Assembly (NCBI RefSeq): GCF_017592555.1
Contig: NZ_JAGFNS010000003.1
Location: forward strand, 195,081 to 259,080
Direction of reading: 5' to 3'
Length of the DNA: 64,000 nt
Source of the DNA: Actinoplanes flavus
Lineage (GTDB): Bacteria; Actinomycetota; Actinomycetes; Mycobacteriales; Micromonosporaceae
The notes under the pieces are model-generated. The model searched no databases, was not told the DNA's origin, and saw nothing but the letters and a program-made list of their open reading frames with translations. The translations under genes were made by a program, and so were the position numbers. Positions 48,072 through 56,950 of the stretch are shown here, piece after piece; within the stretch, counting starts at the first letter, position 1, and each line of letters opens with the position of its first letter.

Positions 48072-48105
48072 GAACGCGGGGTCCTCGATCGAGGACCCCG
48101 CGTTC
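48072..48105. terminator. 34-bp palindrome between typA and terC
   Basis: A perfect 34-bp palindrome centred on TCGA lies 13 bp beyond the terC stop. With the preceding hairpin it insulates the convergent typA and terC genes. Confidence 0.8.
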
Positions 48106-48117
48106 TTCGTCGGTGGA

Positions 48118-49119
48118 TCAGCGCTCGGCGGTGATCAGTTCCCGTTTCTTGTCGCGGGAGGATTTGGCCAGGCTGGCGACCGTGGCGACGGCCAGGGTGC
48201 CGAGGATGACCAGCAGGGAGAGCCAGATCGGGATCTCCGGGGCCCAGTGGAAGGGCTGGCCACCGTGCAGGAACGGCAGGCTGTTCGTGTGCAGGGCCTC
48301 GAGGACCAGCTTCACGCCGATGAAGGCGAGCACCACGGCGAGACCGATGTTGAGGTAGACGAGACGCTCGAGCAGGCCGCCGAGCAGGAAGAACAGCTGG
48401 CGCAGGCCCATCAGCGCGAACACGTTCGCGGTGAAGACGAGGTACGGCTCCTTCGTGATGCCGAAGATCGCCGGGATCGAGTCGAGTGCGAAGATCAGGT
48501 CGGTGGTGCCGATCGCGATCATCACGATGAGCATCGGGGTGAACAGCCGCTTGCCGGCCTCGGTGACGATGCTGAACCGGCCGTCGCCGAAGGACGAGGA
48601 GAGCGGCAGCGCCCGCTTCGCCCAGCGGATCAGGATGTTCTCCTTGAAGTCGTCCTCGTCGTTCTCCCCACCCTTGACCAGCGTGATCGCGGTGTAGACG
48701 AGGAACGCGCCGAAGATGTAGAAGACCCAGGAGAACTGCGAGATCAGGGCGGCGCCGGCGGCGATGAACGCGCCACGCATGACGAGCGCCAGCACGATGC
48801 CGATCAGCAGCACCTTCTGTTGCAGGTGCCGCGGGACCGCGAAGCGGGCCATGATGATCACGAAGACGAACAGGTTGTCGACGCTCAGCGAATACTCGGT
48901 GAGCCAGCCGGTGTAGAACTCACCGGCCGCCTGCCCGCCCGCGGCCAGCCAGACCCCGATGCCGAAGAGCACGGCGAGGCCGACGTAGAACGCGACCCAG
49001 CCCCCCGCTTCCTTCATGCTGGGCTCGTGTGGCCGGCGGCCGATGATGAGCAGATCGACGGCTAGCACCGCGATGAGGGCGACCAGGGTGGCGACCCAGA
49101 CCCAGGCGGAAACGTTCAA
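48118..49119 (-). CDS. terC: TerC-family membrane protein, likely Mn2+ exporter
   Basis: This is a 333-aa TerC/Alx-type integral membrane protein with about nine helices. The acidic transmembrane motifs YSLSVDNLFVFVIIM and TTDLIFALDSIPAIFGI are typical. Several TerC proteins act in Mn2+ efflux or metalation of exported proteins, and the Mn2+ riboswitch upstream supports a role in Mn2+ here. The TTG at 49119 has GGAGG 6 bp upstream; the open frame to 49389 is leader RNA. Confidence 0.92.
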   Translation of the reverse strand: MNVSAWVWVATLVALIAVLAVDLLIIGRRPHEPSMKEAGGWVAFYVGLAVLFGIGVWLAAGGQAAGEFYTGWLTEYSLSVDNLFVFVIIMARFAVPRHLQQKVLLIGIVLALVMRGAFIAAGAALISQFSWVFYIFGAFLVYTAITLVKGGENDEDDFKENILIRWAKRALPLSSSFGDGRFSIVTEAGKRLFTPMLIVMIAIGTTDLIFALDSIPAIFGITKEPYLVFTANVFALMGLRQLFFLLGGLLERLVYLNIGLAVVLAFIGVKLVLEALHTNSLPFLHGGQPFHWAPEIPIWLSLLVILGTLAVATVASLAKSSRDKKRELITAER

Positions 49120-49194
49120 CGAGGACCTCCGGCAGACACGGGTCGTCGCTGCGCCCACCCATGATCCGAGCGAGAACAGCGACGTGCGACTGTC

Positions 49195-49304
49195 GGAGGT
49201 CTCTTCCGCCACGAACCAGGCACGGTCCGTGACCACCGGCCCCGGGTCCGCCCGCAAGAGGCGTTCCGTGTTGACGAGACCGGAGCGGGGGAATACTCCC
49301 CTCC
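49195..49304 (-). promoter_or_regulatory. Mn2+ riboswitch (yybP-ykoY class) controlling terC
   Basis: On the minus strand GGAGG-GGAGTA (49304-49294) opens the element, with CTCGTCAACACGG after the first hairpin and GAGACCTCC at the 3' side (ending 49195). GGAGG/CCTCC makes P1 and GGGGAGTA and GAGACC are the conserved loop elements of the yybP-ykoY class. The 3' P1 strand (GACCTCCG, 49201-49194) is also an exact complement of the terC ribosome-binding region CGGAGGTC (49131-49124). Without Mn2+ it can sequester that site; Mn2+-stabilised P1 would free it, a translational on-switch. Confidence 0.85.
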
Positions 49305-49470
49305 CACAGCAGCCATTGTTGCGCATCCGAGGCGCAATCGGCACACCGGGAGGACAGGGAGTGGCACAGCTCGCGGCCAAACCACTCAACCAGGCTGTTC
49401 TGGCGTCCGCCGACTCCGTCGCTGGCCCGGGGCGCCCATTTCCTCTCAGACTACGCCCTGACCTGCGAAA
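49305..49470. other. Region upstream of the terC riboswitch
   Basis: This stretch should hold the terC promoter. I could not place -35 and -10 boxes with confidence and see no gene or repeat in it. Confidence 0.3.
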
Positions 49471-49669
49471 TCAAACCCCTTCCCAGTACGCCGTGGGCAC
49501 TCCCGCCGCTCGGCTCAGCCGAGCTCGTGCCGGTATCGGGCCCGGCGCCCGTGCTCCCCGGAATCCGAGCCGGCGGTAGAGCGCGGCGGCCGGGTTGCCG
49601 ACGCCGGCGCAAAGCCATGCCTCGCCCGCCCCCGCGCCGGTCATCCGCCGCGGCGACTCCCGGATCAGG
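49471..49669 (-). pseudogene. C-terminal remnant of a GNAT acetyltransferase
   Basis: Directly after the uvrB stop, in another frame, the minus strand reads IRESPRRMTGAGAGEAWLCAG, then VGNPAAALYRRLGFRGARA, and ends in TGA at 49473-49471. This is the last third of a GNAT domain (helix, core strand, NPAAALYRRLGF). The N-terminal acetyl-CoA loop is missing because uvrB begins where it should be. It is too short to function and is read as a gene relic. Confidence 0.65.
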
Positions 49670-49670
49670 G

Positions 49671-51788
49671 CTATTTCACCCCCGCCGCGTCCATGCCGCG
49701 CAGTTCCTTCTTCAGGTCGTGGATCTCGTCGCGGATCCGGGCGGCCAGCTCGAACTGCAACTCCCGGGCCGCACCCAGCATCTGCTCGTTGAGGTCCTGG
49801 ATGAGCTGGGCCAGCTCGGCCCGGGCCATACCGGCGCGCGCCGGAGCGGCCGCCGCCTTGCCCTTCGAGCGGGTCTCCGGGACGGGCGCCTTGCCCCGGG
49901 ACATCTGCCGGCCCGCGCCACCGACCATCGGCGCGCCGACCGCCTCGTCGGTGTCCTCGGCCTCGCGGTAGATGTCGTCCAGGATGTCGTGGATCTTCTT
50001 CCGCAGCGCCTGCGGCTTGATCCCGTTGGCCTCGTTGTGGGCGATCTGCTTGGCCCGGCGCCGCTCGGTCTCCTCGATGGCGTCCCGCATCGACGGAGTG
50101 ATCTTGTCGGCATACATGTGGACCTCGCCGGAGACGTTCCGTGCGGCCCGGCCGATGGTCTGGATCAGGGACCGGCCACTGCGCAGGAAGCCCTCCTTGT
50201 CGGCGTCGAGGATGGCGACCAGCGACACCTCGGGCAGGTCGAGGCCCTCCCGGAGCAGGTTGATGCCGACCAGCACGTCGTAGTCGCCCTTGCGCAGTTC
50301 CTTGAGCAGCTCGACCCGGCGCAGCGTGTCGACCTCGGAGTGCAGGTAGCGGACGCGGATCCCGTTCTCCAGGAGATAGTCGGTGAGGTCCTCGGCCATC
50401 TTCTTGGTGAGGGTGGTGACCAGGACCCGCTCGTCCTTCTCGGTCCGCAGTTTGATCTCGTGCATCAGGTCGTCGATCTGGCCCTTGGTGGGCTTCACCA
50501 CGACGTGCGGGTCGACCAGGCCGGTGGGGCGGATCACCTGCTCGACGAACTCGCCCTGGGCCTGCTCCATCTCCCAGTTGCCGGGGGTGGCGGAGAGGAA
50601 CACCATCTGGCCGACGCGCTCGAGGAACTCGTCGAACCGCAGCGGCCGGTTGTCGGCGGCGCTGGGCAGGCGGAAGCCGTGCTCGATGAGGATCCGCTTC
50701 CGCGAGGCGTCGCCCTCGTACATCCCGCCGATCTGCGGGATCGTCACGTGCGACTCGTCGATGACGGTGACGAAGTCGTCGGGGAAGTAGTCCAGCAGGG
50801 TGTAGGCGGGCTCCCCGAACGTCCGGCCGTCCATGTGCATCGAGTAGTTCTCGATGCCGTTGCAGAACCCGACCTGCCGCATCATCTCGAGGTCGTAGGT
50901 GGTCCGCATCCGCAGCCGCTGCGCCTCGAGCAGCTTGCCCTGCCGCTCGAACTCGGCGAGCCGCTCCGCCAACTCGGCCTCGATGTCGCGGGTCGCCCGC
51001 TCCATCCGCTCCGGGCCGGCGCCGTAGTGCGTGGCCGGGAAGATGATCAGCTCGTCGACCTCGCGGATCACGTCGCCGGTGAGCGGGTGCAGGTAGTAGA
51101 GCTTCTCCACCTCGTCGCCGAACAGCTCGATCCGGACGGCGAGTTCCTCGTAGGCCGGGATGATCTCCAGGGTGTCGCCCCGGACCCGGAACGTGCCACG
51201 CTGGAAGGCCATGTCGTTGCGGGTGTACTGGATGTCGACCAGCTTGCGCAGCAGCTTGTCCCGGTCGATCTCCTCACCGACCTTGACCCGGGCGGCCATG
51301 TCGACATATTCCTGCGGGGTGCCGAGGCCGTAGATGGCGCTGACCGTCGCGACCACGATCGTGTCCCGCCGGGTCAGCAGGGAACGGGTGGCCGAGTGGC
51401 GCAGCCGCTCCACCTCCTCGTTGATCGAGGAGTCCTTCTCGATGTAGGTGTCGGTCTGGGCGATGTACGCCTCGGGCTGGTAGTAGTCGTAGTAGCTGAC
51501 GAAATACTCCACCGCGTTGTTCGGCAGCAGCTCGCGGAACTCCTTGGCGAGCTGGGCGCAGAGCGTCTTGTTGGGCGCCAGCACCAGGGCCGGCCGCTGG
51601 AGCCGCTCGATGAGCCAGGCCGTGGTCGCGCTCTTACCGGTGCCGGTGGCGCCGAGCAGGACGGTGTGCCGGTCGCCGCGCCGGACCCGCCGCTCCAGGT
51701 CGTCGATCGCGGCCGGCTGGTCACCGGCGGGCTGGTAGTCGCTGACGACCTCGAACCGGCCGTCGAGTCGTGGGATGTCTAGCGCCAT
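49671..51788 (-). CDS. uvrB: UvrB, excinuclease ABC subunit B
   Basis: This is a 705-aa damage-verifying helicase-like protein. Walker A is [10 protein letters not shown], the beta-hairpin region is [15 protein letters not shown], the DEAD-like box is VIDESH, and helicase motif VI is QTIGRAARN. The C-terminal UVR motif ([20 protein letters not shown]) binds UvrC. An Ala/Lys-rich insert precedes it. ATG 51788 ([10 protein letters not shown]) is the usual start. Confidence 0.97.
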   Translation of the reverse strand: MALDIPRLDGRFEVVSDYQPAGDQPAAIDDLERRVRRGDRHTVLLGATGTGKSATTAWLIERLQRPALVLAPNKTLCAQLAKEFRELLPNNAVEYFVSYYDYYQPEAYIAQTDTYIEKDSSINEEVERLRHSATRSLLTRRDTIVVATVSAIYGLGTPQEYVDMAARVKVGEEIDRDKLLRKLVDIQYTRNDMAFQRGTFRVRGDTLEIIPAYEELAVRIELFGDEVEKLYYLHPLTGDVIREVDELIIFPATHYGAGPERMERATRDIEAELAERLAEFERQGKLLEAQRLRMRTTYDLEMMRQVGFCNGIENYSMHMDGRTFGEPAYTLLDYFPDDFVTVIDESHVTIPQIGGMYEGDASRKRILIEHGFRLPSAADNRPLRFDEFLERVGQMVFLSATPGNWEMEQAQGEFVEQVIRPTGLVDPHVVVKPTKGQIDDLMHEIKLRTEKDERVLVTTLTKKMAEDLTDYLLENGIRVRYLHSEVDTLRRVELLKELRKGDYDVLVGINLLREGLDLPEVSLVAILDADKEGFLRSGRSLIQTIGRAARNVSGEVHMYADKITPSMRDAIEETERRRAKQIAHNEANGIKPQALRKKIHDILDDIYREAEDTDEAVGAPMVGGAGRQMSRGKAPVPETRSKGKAAAAPARAGMARAELAQLIQDLNEQMLGAARELQFELAARIRDEIHDLKKELRGMDAAGVK

Positions 51789-52062
51789 GCCCATCACCGT
51801 ACGTCGGGGGTGTGACAAGTTCTCGAAGCGGCGTGCTGAGGGTGCACATTCGGCCCCACCGCACGGCATTGTCCGGATTTCCGGCGCTGCCTACGCTGGG
51901 CCGGTAGGCCGCTCGCGGCGGCCGCCGGCAGCGCGCGGGTCCCCACACGGCCCGCCGCACCGCACCGTGGTCGATGCGCCCCGGACGCCCTGGCGAGCGC
52001 ACCCGCGGTGGGTCGTTCACCGCACGACCCGGCCGCCGCGAGGGCCCCTTCCCGTGCCGGTC

Positions 52063-53220
52063 TCAGTCGGTGCCGGGCTGCCAGCCGGTCGCCTCGGCCC
52101 AGTCGTCGGCCGCCCGGGCCTCCTGCTCGAGCCGGTCCCGGCTGCCGCGCACGTGCGACTGCTTCGCCGCGGCGTAGGCGTCCCGGGCCTCCGGCACGGC
52201 CCGCAGGTGGTCGCGCGTCAGCAGGGCGAACCGCCAGCCGGGCGACCCGGTGACGCGGACGTGCAGGTCGACCCGGTAGCCCGGGTCGGCACAACCGTGC
52301 ATCCGCTTCGGCCAGGTGCGGCCGGGGATCCCGTAGGCATGGTCGGACCAGTCGCCGGCCCGCGCCGGGAAGCCCAGGTCGGCGAGTGTTCCGGCGAGCG
52401 CGTCGGCCTCGCCGAGGGTGCGCACGCCGATCATCAGATCGATGACGTCCTGGGCGGGCAGGCCGGGCACCGCGGTCGATCCGATGTGATGGATCCCGAC
52501 ATCGTCACCGAGCCCGTGCCGGAGCCGGGCGACGAGCCGGGCGGCGGCACGCGGCCACTCCGGATCCGAGGGCAGCACGCGCGGGCCGGGACTCCTCGGG
52601 GCGGAACGCCGCAGCCGCAGGTTGCGCTCGAACTCGACCAGCCGCTCCTGCCACACCCGGTCCACCCGGGCGTGCAGCCGGTCCAGGTCGGTGTCGTTGT
52701 CCAGGACGACGTCGGCGACGGCCCGGCGGTGGTCGTCGTCGGTCTGCGCGTCGATGCGGGCGGCGGCTTCCGCCGCGGTCATGCCACGCAGGCGGGTGAG
52801 ACGGTCGAGACGCACGTCACGGTCCGCGGTGACGACGATCACCAGGTGGTACGTGGGAGCCAGCCCCACCTCGGCCAGCAGCGGCACGTCGTTGACCACC
52901 ACGGCGTCGGCCCCCGCCGCACGGGTCATCTCGACGGTCCGCTGCCGCACCCGGGGGTGGATGATCTGCTCCAGACGGCGGCGGGCCTGCTCGTCACCGA
53001 ACACCGCGGCGCCCAGGGCCGGGCGGTCCAGCTCGCCGTCGGGGGTGAGCACACCCGGCCCGAACGCGGCGACGATCTCGGCCAGCCCTTCGGTGCCGGG
53101 CTGGACCACCTCCCGGGAGAGCAGGTCGGCGTCGATGATCACCGCACCCCGTTCGGCGAGCCGGCTGGCGACCGCACTCTTACCGGCACCGATACCACCC
53201 GTGAGCCCGACTCTCAGCAT
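52063..53220 (-). CDS. coaE: Dephospho-CoA kinase fused to a GrpB/UPF0157 domain
   Basis: This is a 385-aa protein. Residues 1-200 are CoaE, the last enzyme of CoA synthesis (Walker A LTGGIGAGKS; DADLLSREVVQPG; HPRVRQR). Residues 210-375 form a GrpB-like nucleotidyltransferase-fold domain (GIHHIGSTAVPGLPAQDVIDL). The fusion is found in mycobacteria and other actinobacteria, where the extra domain is thought to aid folding or regulation. Start ATG 53220. It sits between rpsA and uvrB. Confidence 0.95.
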   Translation of the reverse strand: MLRVGLTGGIGAGKSAVASRLAERGAVIIDADLLSREVVQPGTEGLAEIVAAFGPGVLTPDGELDRPALGAAVFGDEQARRRLEQIIHPRVRQRTVEMTRAAGADAVVVNDVPLLAEVGLAPTYHLVIVVTADRDVRLDRLTRLRGMTAAEAAARIDAQTDDDHRRAVADVVLDNDTDLDRLHARVDRVWQERLVEFERNLRLRRSAPRSPGPRVLPSDPEWPRAAARLVARLRHGLGDDVGIHHIGSTAVPGLPAQDVIDLMIGVRTLGEADALAGTLADLGFPARAGDWSDHAYGIPGRTWPKRMHGCADPGYRVDLHVRVTGSPGWRFALLTRDHLRAVPEARDAYAAAKQSHVRGSRDRLEQEARAADDWAEATGWQPGTD

Positions 53221-53286
53221 GGGATCAAGTATCGGCGATGGGTCCGGCCGCCGCGCCGGGGAGGCGGACCCCGTTCGCGAACGGCG

Positions 53287-53320
53287 AAAGGCCGCCCCGA
53301 CCGGAGTCGGGACGGCCTTT
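53287..53320 (-). terminator. Terminator of rpsA
   Basis: An 8-bp stem AAAGGCCG/CGGCCTTT, one mismatch, then 5 more pairs with a 6-nt loop (53287-53320) lies 28 bp past the rpsA stop and ends in TTTC on the minus strand. Confidence 0.75.
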
Positions 53321-53348
53321 GGGTACTACCGGCTGACTCGCGTCAGTT

Positions 53349-54848
53349 TCAGCTCTTGCCGCCGGCCAGCTTCTCGCGCAGAGCGGCGAGAGCCTCGTCG
53401 GTGGCCAGGGTGCCCGCGGGCTCCTCGGCGGAGCGCGCCGGGGCCGACGAGCTCGTCGAGGACGACGACGTGGTCACGCCACCGGCCGGAGCCGGGTTGA
53501 GCGCGGCCTCGGCGTCGGCGTCGCGGGACGCCTGCACCTGCTTGGTGTGGGCCTCCCAGCGCTCGCGGGCGTCGGCGTACTGCTTCTCCCACGTCTCGCG
53601 CTGCTTCTCGTAGCCCTCGAGCCACTCGCCCGTCTCCGGGTCGAAGCCCTCCGGGTAGATGTAGTTGCCCTCGGCGTCGTACGTCGCGGCCATGCCGTAG
53701 AGGGTCGGGTCGAAGTGCTCCTCGCCCTCGACGAAGCCCTCGTTGGCCTGCTTGAGCGACAGCGAGATCCGGCGGCGCTCCAGGTCGATGTCGATGACCT
53801 TGACCAGGACGTCCGAACCGACCTGCACGACCTGCTCGGGCAGCTCGACGTGACGCTCGGCCAGCTCGGAGATGTGCACCAGGCCCTCGATGCCGTCGTC
53901 CACGCGGACGAAGGCGCCGAACGGAACGAGCTTGGTGACCTTACCCGGGACGATCTGGTTGATCGCGTGGGTCCGGGCGAACTGACGCCACGGGTCCTCC
54001 TGGGTCGCCTTCAGCGACAGCGAGACGCGCTCGCGGTCCAGGTCGACGTCGAGCACCTCGACCTCGACCTCCTGGCCGACCTCGACGACCTCGGACGGGT
54101 GGTCGATGTGCTTCCAGGAGAGCTCGGAGACGTGCACCAGGCCGTCCACGCCGCCCAGGTCCACGAAGGCGCCGAAGTTGACGATGGAGGACACGACGCC
54201 CTTGCGGACCTGGCCCTTCTGCAGCTTGTTGAGGAACTCGGTGCGAACCTCGGACTGCGTCTGCTCGAGCCAGGCGCGGCGGGACAGGACCACGTTGTTG
54301 CGGTTCTTGTCCAGCTCGATGATCTTCGCCTCGAGCTCACGGCCGACGTACGGCTGCAGGTCACGGACACGGCGCATCTCGACCAGGGAGGCCGGGAGGA
54401 AGCCGCGGAGGCCGATGTCGAGGATGAGACCACCCTTGACGACCTCGATGACCGAACCACGGACGACGCCGTCGTCTTCCTTGATCTTCTCGATGGTGCC
54501 CCACGCGCGCTCGTACTGAGCACGCTTCTTCGAGAGGATCAGGCGACCCTCCTTGTCCTCCTTGGTGAGGACGAGGGCTTCGATGTGGTCACCGACCGAC
54601 ACCACTTCCGCGGGGTCCACGTCATGCTTGATCGACAACTCGCGCGAGGGGATGACGCCCTCGGTCTTGTAGCCGATGTCGAGCAGGACCTCGTCCCGAT
54701 CGACCTTGACGACGGTGCCTTCGACAATGTCGCCGTCGTTGAAGTACTTGATGGTCTCGTCGATGGCCGCGAGGAATGCTTCCTCGGATCCGAGATCGTC
54801 GACGGTGACCTTGTTGGCGCTCGAGGTGGCCTCGATGCTGCTCGTCAT
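53349..54848 (-). CDS. rpsA: Ribosomal protein S1
   Basis: This is a 499-aa S1 with four S1/OB domains at about residues 36-105, 123-190, 208-278 and 294-364, fewer than the six of E. coli, as usual in actinobacteria. It helps mRNA bind to the 30S subunit. The C-terminal 130 residues are a hydrophilic tail with a YAEGN-like DAEGNYIYPEGFDPETGEW segment, shown in part, and a Ser/Ala-rich stretch. The ATG at 54848 has GGAGC about 10 bp upstream. Confidence 0.96.
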   Translation of the reverse strand: MTSSIEATSSANKVTVDDLGSEEAFLAAIDETIKYFNDGDIVEGTVVKVDRDEVLLDIGYKTEGVIPSRELSIKHDVDPAEVVSVGDHIEALVLTKEDKEGRLILSKKRAQYERAWGTIEKIKEDDGVVRGSVIEVVKGGLILDIGLRGFLPASLVEMRRVRDLQPYVGRELEAKIIELDKNRNNVVLSRRAWLEQTQSEVRTEFLNKLQKGQVRKGVVSSIVNFGAFVDLGGVDGLVHVSELSWKHIDHPSEVVEVGQEVEVEVLDVDLDRERVSLSLKATQEDPWRQFARTHAINQIVPGKVTKLVPFGAFVRVDDGIEGLVHISELAERHVELPEQVVQVGSDVLVKVIDIDLERRRISLSLKQANEGFVEGEEHFDPTLYGMAATYDAEGNYIYPEGFDPETGEWLEGYEKQRETWEKQYADARERWEAHTKQVQASRDADAEAALNPAPAGGVTTSSSSTSSSAPARSAEEPAGTLATDEALAALREKLAGGKS

Positions 54849-55172
54849 GTGGACAGTTGCTCCGAACGGAATGGATTCGTGGTGTCTCTCGCGCTCCACG
54901 GAACTGCCGCCGGAAGCGACACGAACGAGCGAGACGACCCAACCGTTGAAGCAGTCTGATCATTACAGTCGATCATGCCGAGACCGGCGACCACGGAGCC
55001 TGCTCCCTGCCGAGGCACACGATCCGCGAGCGCATCGACTAGCTTACCGTGCGCATTACCACAGGTTGCAAGCCCTCCTGAGGAGCGCGGCACATTGTTG
55101 GGCCGGAACCCGTCAGCATGCCCTATATGGGCTGAATCGGTACGGTGGACACGCCTGCCGTACCGTTGCCGG
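54849..55172. other. Divergent control region between rpsA and a methyltransferase gene
   Basis: On the minus strand TTGCAA (55071-55066), a 19-bp spacer and TAAGCT (55046-55041) may be the rpsA promoter, giving a leader of about 190 nt. Upstream of the methyltransferase, CGGTACGG and CCGTACCG (55138-55145 / 55158-55165) form an 8-bp inverted repeat that ends 7 bp before its GTG and could be an operator or hide the start. No gene lies here. Confidence 0.45.
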
Positions 55173-55973
55173 GTGACCTCGCACCACTCGAACGAGACCC
55201 CCACCGAAGCCGAGGCGCGCCGCGGCAACCGGGCCTGGTGGGACATCGACGCCGATGACTACCAGGAGGAGCACGGCGCCTTCCTGGGCGACGTGGACTT
55301 CGTCTGGTGCCCCGAGCGGCTGCGCGAGGCCGACGCACGGCTGCTCGGCGCCGTACCGGGGAAGAAGATCCTGGAACTCGGCGCCGGCGCCGCGGCAGCC
55401 AGCCGGTGGCTGCGCCGCGAGGGCGCCCATCCGGTCGCCATGGACCTCTCCGGGGGCATGCTGCGGCACGCGCGCGAGGCCGAGGACCGCACCGGGGTAC
55501 GCGTGCCGCTCGTCCAGGCCGACGCGATGGCGCTGCCGTTCGCCGCGGACTCGTTCGACATCGTGTGCACGGCGTTCGGGGCGATCCCGTTCGTGGCCGA
55601 CTCCGGCGCGGCCATGCGCGAGGTGGCCCGGGTGCTGCGGCCCGGCGGCAGCTGGGTGTTCTCGGTCACCCACCCGATGCGGTGGATCTTCTGGGACGAG
55701 CCGGGCGAGGACGGGCTGGTGGCCCGGAACTCGTACTTCGACCGCTCCCCCTATGTCGAACGCGACGACGACGGGACGGTCACCTACCTGGAGCAGCACC
55801 GCACCCTGGGCGACCGGGTGCGCGAGCTGGTGGCGGCCGGGTTCGTGCTGCGCGACCTGATCGAGTCGGAGTGGCCGGCCGGTCACGAGCAGGAGTGGGG
55901 TCAGTGGAGCCCACTGCGCGGCCGGCTGTTCCCGGGAACCGCGATCTTCGTCTGCGACCTCCCGAAACACTGA
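55173..55973 (+). CDS. SAM-dependent methyltransferase (class I)
   Basis: This is a 266-aa methyltransferase of the UbiE/type 11 kind. Motif I is ILELGAGAAAASRWL, then MDLSGGMLRHA, and the post-motif VLRPGGSWVFSV. It begins with RRGNRAWWDIDADDYQEEHG, found in actinobacterial members next to rpsA. The substrate is unknown. The GTG at 55173 lacks a good ribosome-binding site. Confidence 0.88.
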   Translation: MTSHHSNETPTEAEARRGNRAWWDIDADDYQEEHGAFLGDVDFVWCPERLREADARLLGAVPGKKILELGAGAAAASRWLRREGAHPVAMDLSGGMLRHAREAEDRTGVRVPLVQADAMALPFAADSFDIVCTAFGAIPFVADSGAAMREVARVLRPGGSWVFSVTHPMRWIFWDEPGEDGLVARNSYFDRSPYVERDDDGTVTYLEQHRTLGDRVRELVAAGFVLRDLIESEWPAGHEQEWGQWSPLRGRLFPGTAIFVCDLPKH

Positions 55974-55990
55974 CCCGCCGGCCGGCTCCC

Positions 55991-56062
55991 AGCGCTGCCT
56001 CAACCACCCCCGAACAGCCCCCGCGCTGGACGTGAGCGCTGTCTCGAGCACGCCGGAACAGC
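55991..56062. repeat. Two-copy degenerate 44-bp-period repeat
   Basis: AGCGCTG-CTC-CAC-C-GAACAGC occurs at 55991-56018 and 56035-56062 with about five mismatches in 28 bp. It may be the remnant of a larger array like those nearby. Confidence 0.5.
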
Positions 56063-56112
56063 GCCGAGAGCCGGCCGGGTGATTTGCCGCGCCGCGGGGG
56101 TACTCGGCGGAT

Positions 56113-56331
56113 ATGGGCAACGAGGGAAAGAACCTGAAAAAGGGTGACAAGGTGTCGTGGCGGAGTCACGGAGAGAACGTCCACGGCACCGTCCAGCAGA
56201 AGATCACCAAACGGACCGAGAGCGCCGGGCGGACCGTGGCGGCGTCGGCGGAGGAGCCGCAGTACAAGGTGCGCAGCGACAAGACCGGGCGTGAGGCGGT
56301 GCACAAGCCGGGGGCGTTACGCCATGACTGA
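56113..56331 (+). CDS. DUF2945 (HVA1/Tudor-like) small protein
   Basis: This is a 72-aa basic protein of the DUF2945 family (KKGDKVSWRSHGENVHGTV, then KITKRTESAGRTV and YKVRSDKTGREAVHKPGAL). The family has a Tudor-like fold and is common in soil bacteria; function is unknown. Its end overlaps the start of the DUF3140 gene by 8 bp, so the two are co-translated. Confidence 0.85.
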   Translation: MGNEGKNLKKGDKVSWRSHGENVHGTVQQKITKRTESAGRTVAASAEEPQYKVRSDKTGREAVHKPGALRHD

Positions 56332-56653
56332 CACCGAGGTGTACGCCGCATTCCGTGACGCGGTGAACATGACCGCCGGCGAGCTGCGGACGTGGCTGGA
56401 AACCGAGGATTCGAAAGCGGCCGGCCAGAGGTCGTCGCCGGGCGCCGAGTCGGTCGGGCACCACTCCGGCCGGAAGATCGTCGGGATCCTCGGCAAGAAG
56501 AAGACCGAACTGACCGAGGCCGACGAGCAGCACATGCGCAAGGTCGTCGGCTACGTCCATCGGCACACGGCCCAACGCCCCGACGGTGACGTGGCCGACA
56601 GCCGGTGGCGGCACTCACTGATGAACTGGGGCCACGACCCGCTCAAGAAGTGA
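56324..56653 (+). CDS. DUF3140 protein
   Basis: This is a 109-aa protein of the DUF3140 family. Visible family parts are FRDAVNMTAGELRTWLETEDS, shown in part, SVGHHSGRKIVGIL and YVHRHTAQRP, ending SLMNWGHDPLK. It is basic and may bind nucleic acid. DUF2945 and DUF3140 genes are often adjacent, which suggests a joint role not yet known. Confidence 0.85.
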   Translation: MTDTEVYAAFRDAVNMTAGELRTWLETEDSKAAGQRSSPGAESVGHHSGRKIVGILGKKKTELTEADEQHMRKVVGYVHRHTAQRPDGDVADSRWRHSLMNWGHDPLKK

Positions 56654-56698
56654 CCGCCGGCACGATCCGGCGGTCCCGCCGATCAACGATCGCCGTCC

Positions 56699-56949
56699 GA
56701 AGCTGCCGGTGGCACGAGCGAGCGACCGCCCGCCGGAGGCCGACGGCGGCATGGGCGAGCGACCACACGCCGGAGCCTGACGGTGGCGCAAGCGAGCGAC
56801 CACACGCCGGAGGCCGACGGTAGCGCGACCGAGCGACCAGCCGTCCGAGGCTGACGGCGTCACGGGCAAGCGACCACACGCCGGAGGCCGACGGTGGTGC
56901 GAGCGACCGCCCGTCGGACGCTTAGGGCGGCACGGGCGAGCGAACGGCG
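56699..56949. repeat. 37-bp tandem array (about 7 units)
   Basis: Units start at 56699, 56736, 56773, 56810, 56847, 56884 (33 bp) and 56917. Shared parts are GAGGCCGACGGTGG, GAGCGAGCGACC and ACACGCCG. The period is not a multiple of three, so no repeat protein is read. The array fills the space between the convergent DUF3140 and arsR genes and ends 2 bp before the arsR stop. Confidence 0.85.
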
Positions 56950-56950
56950 G

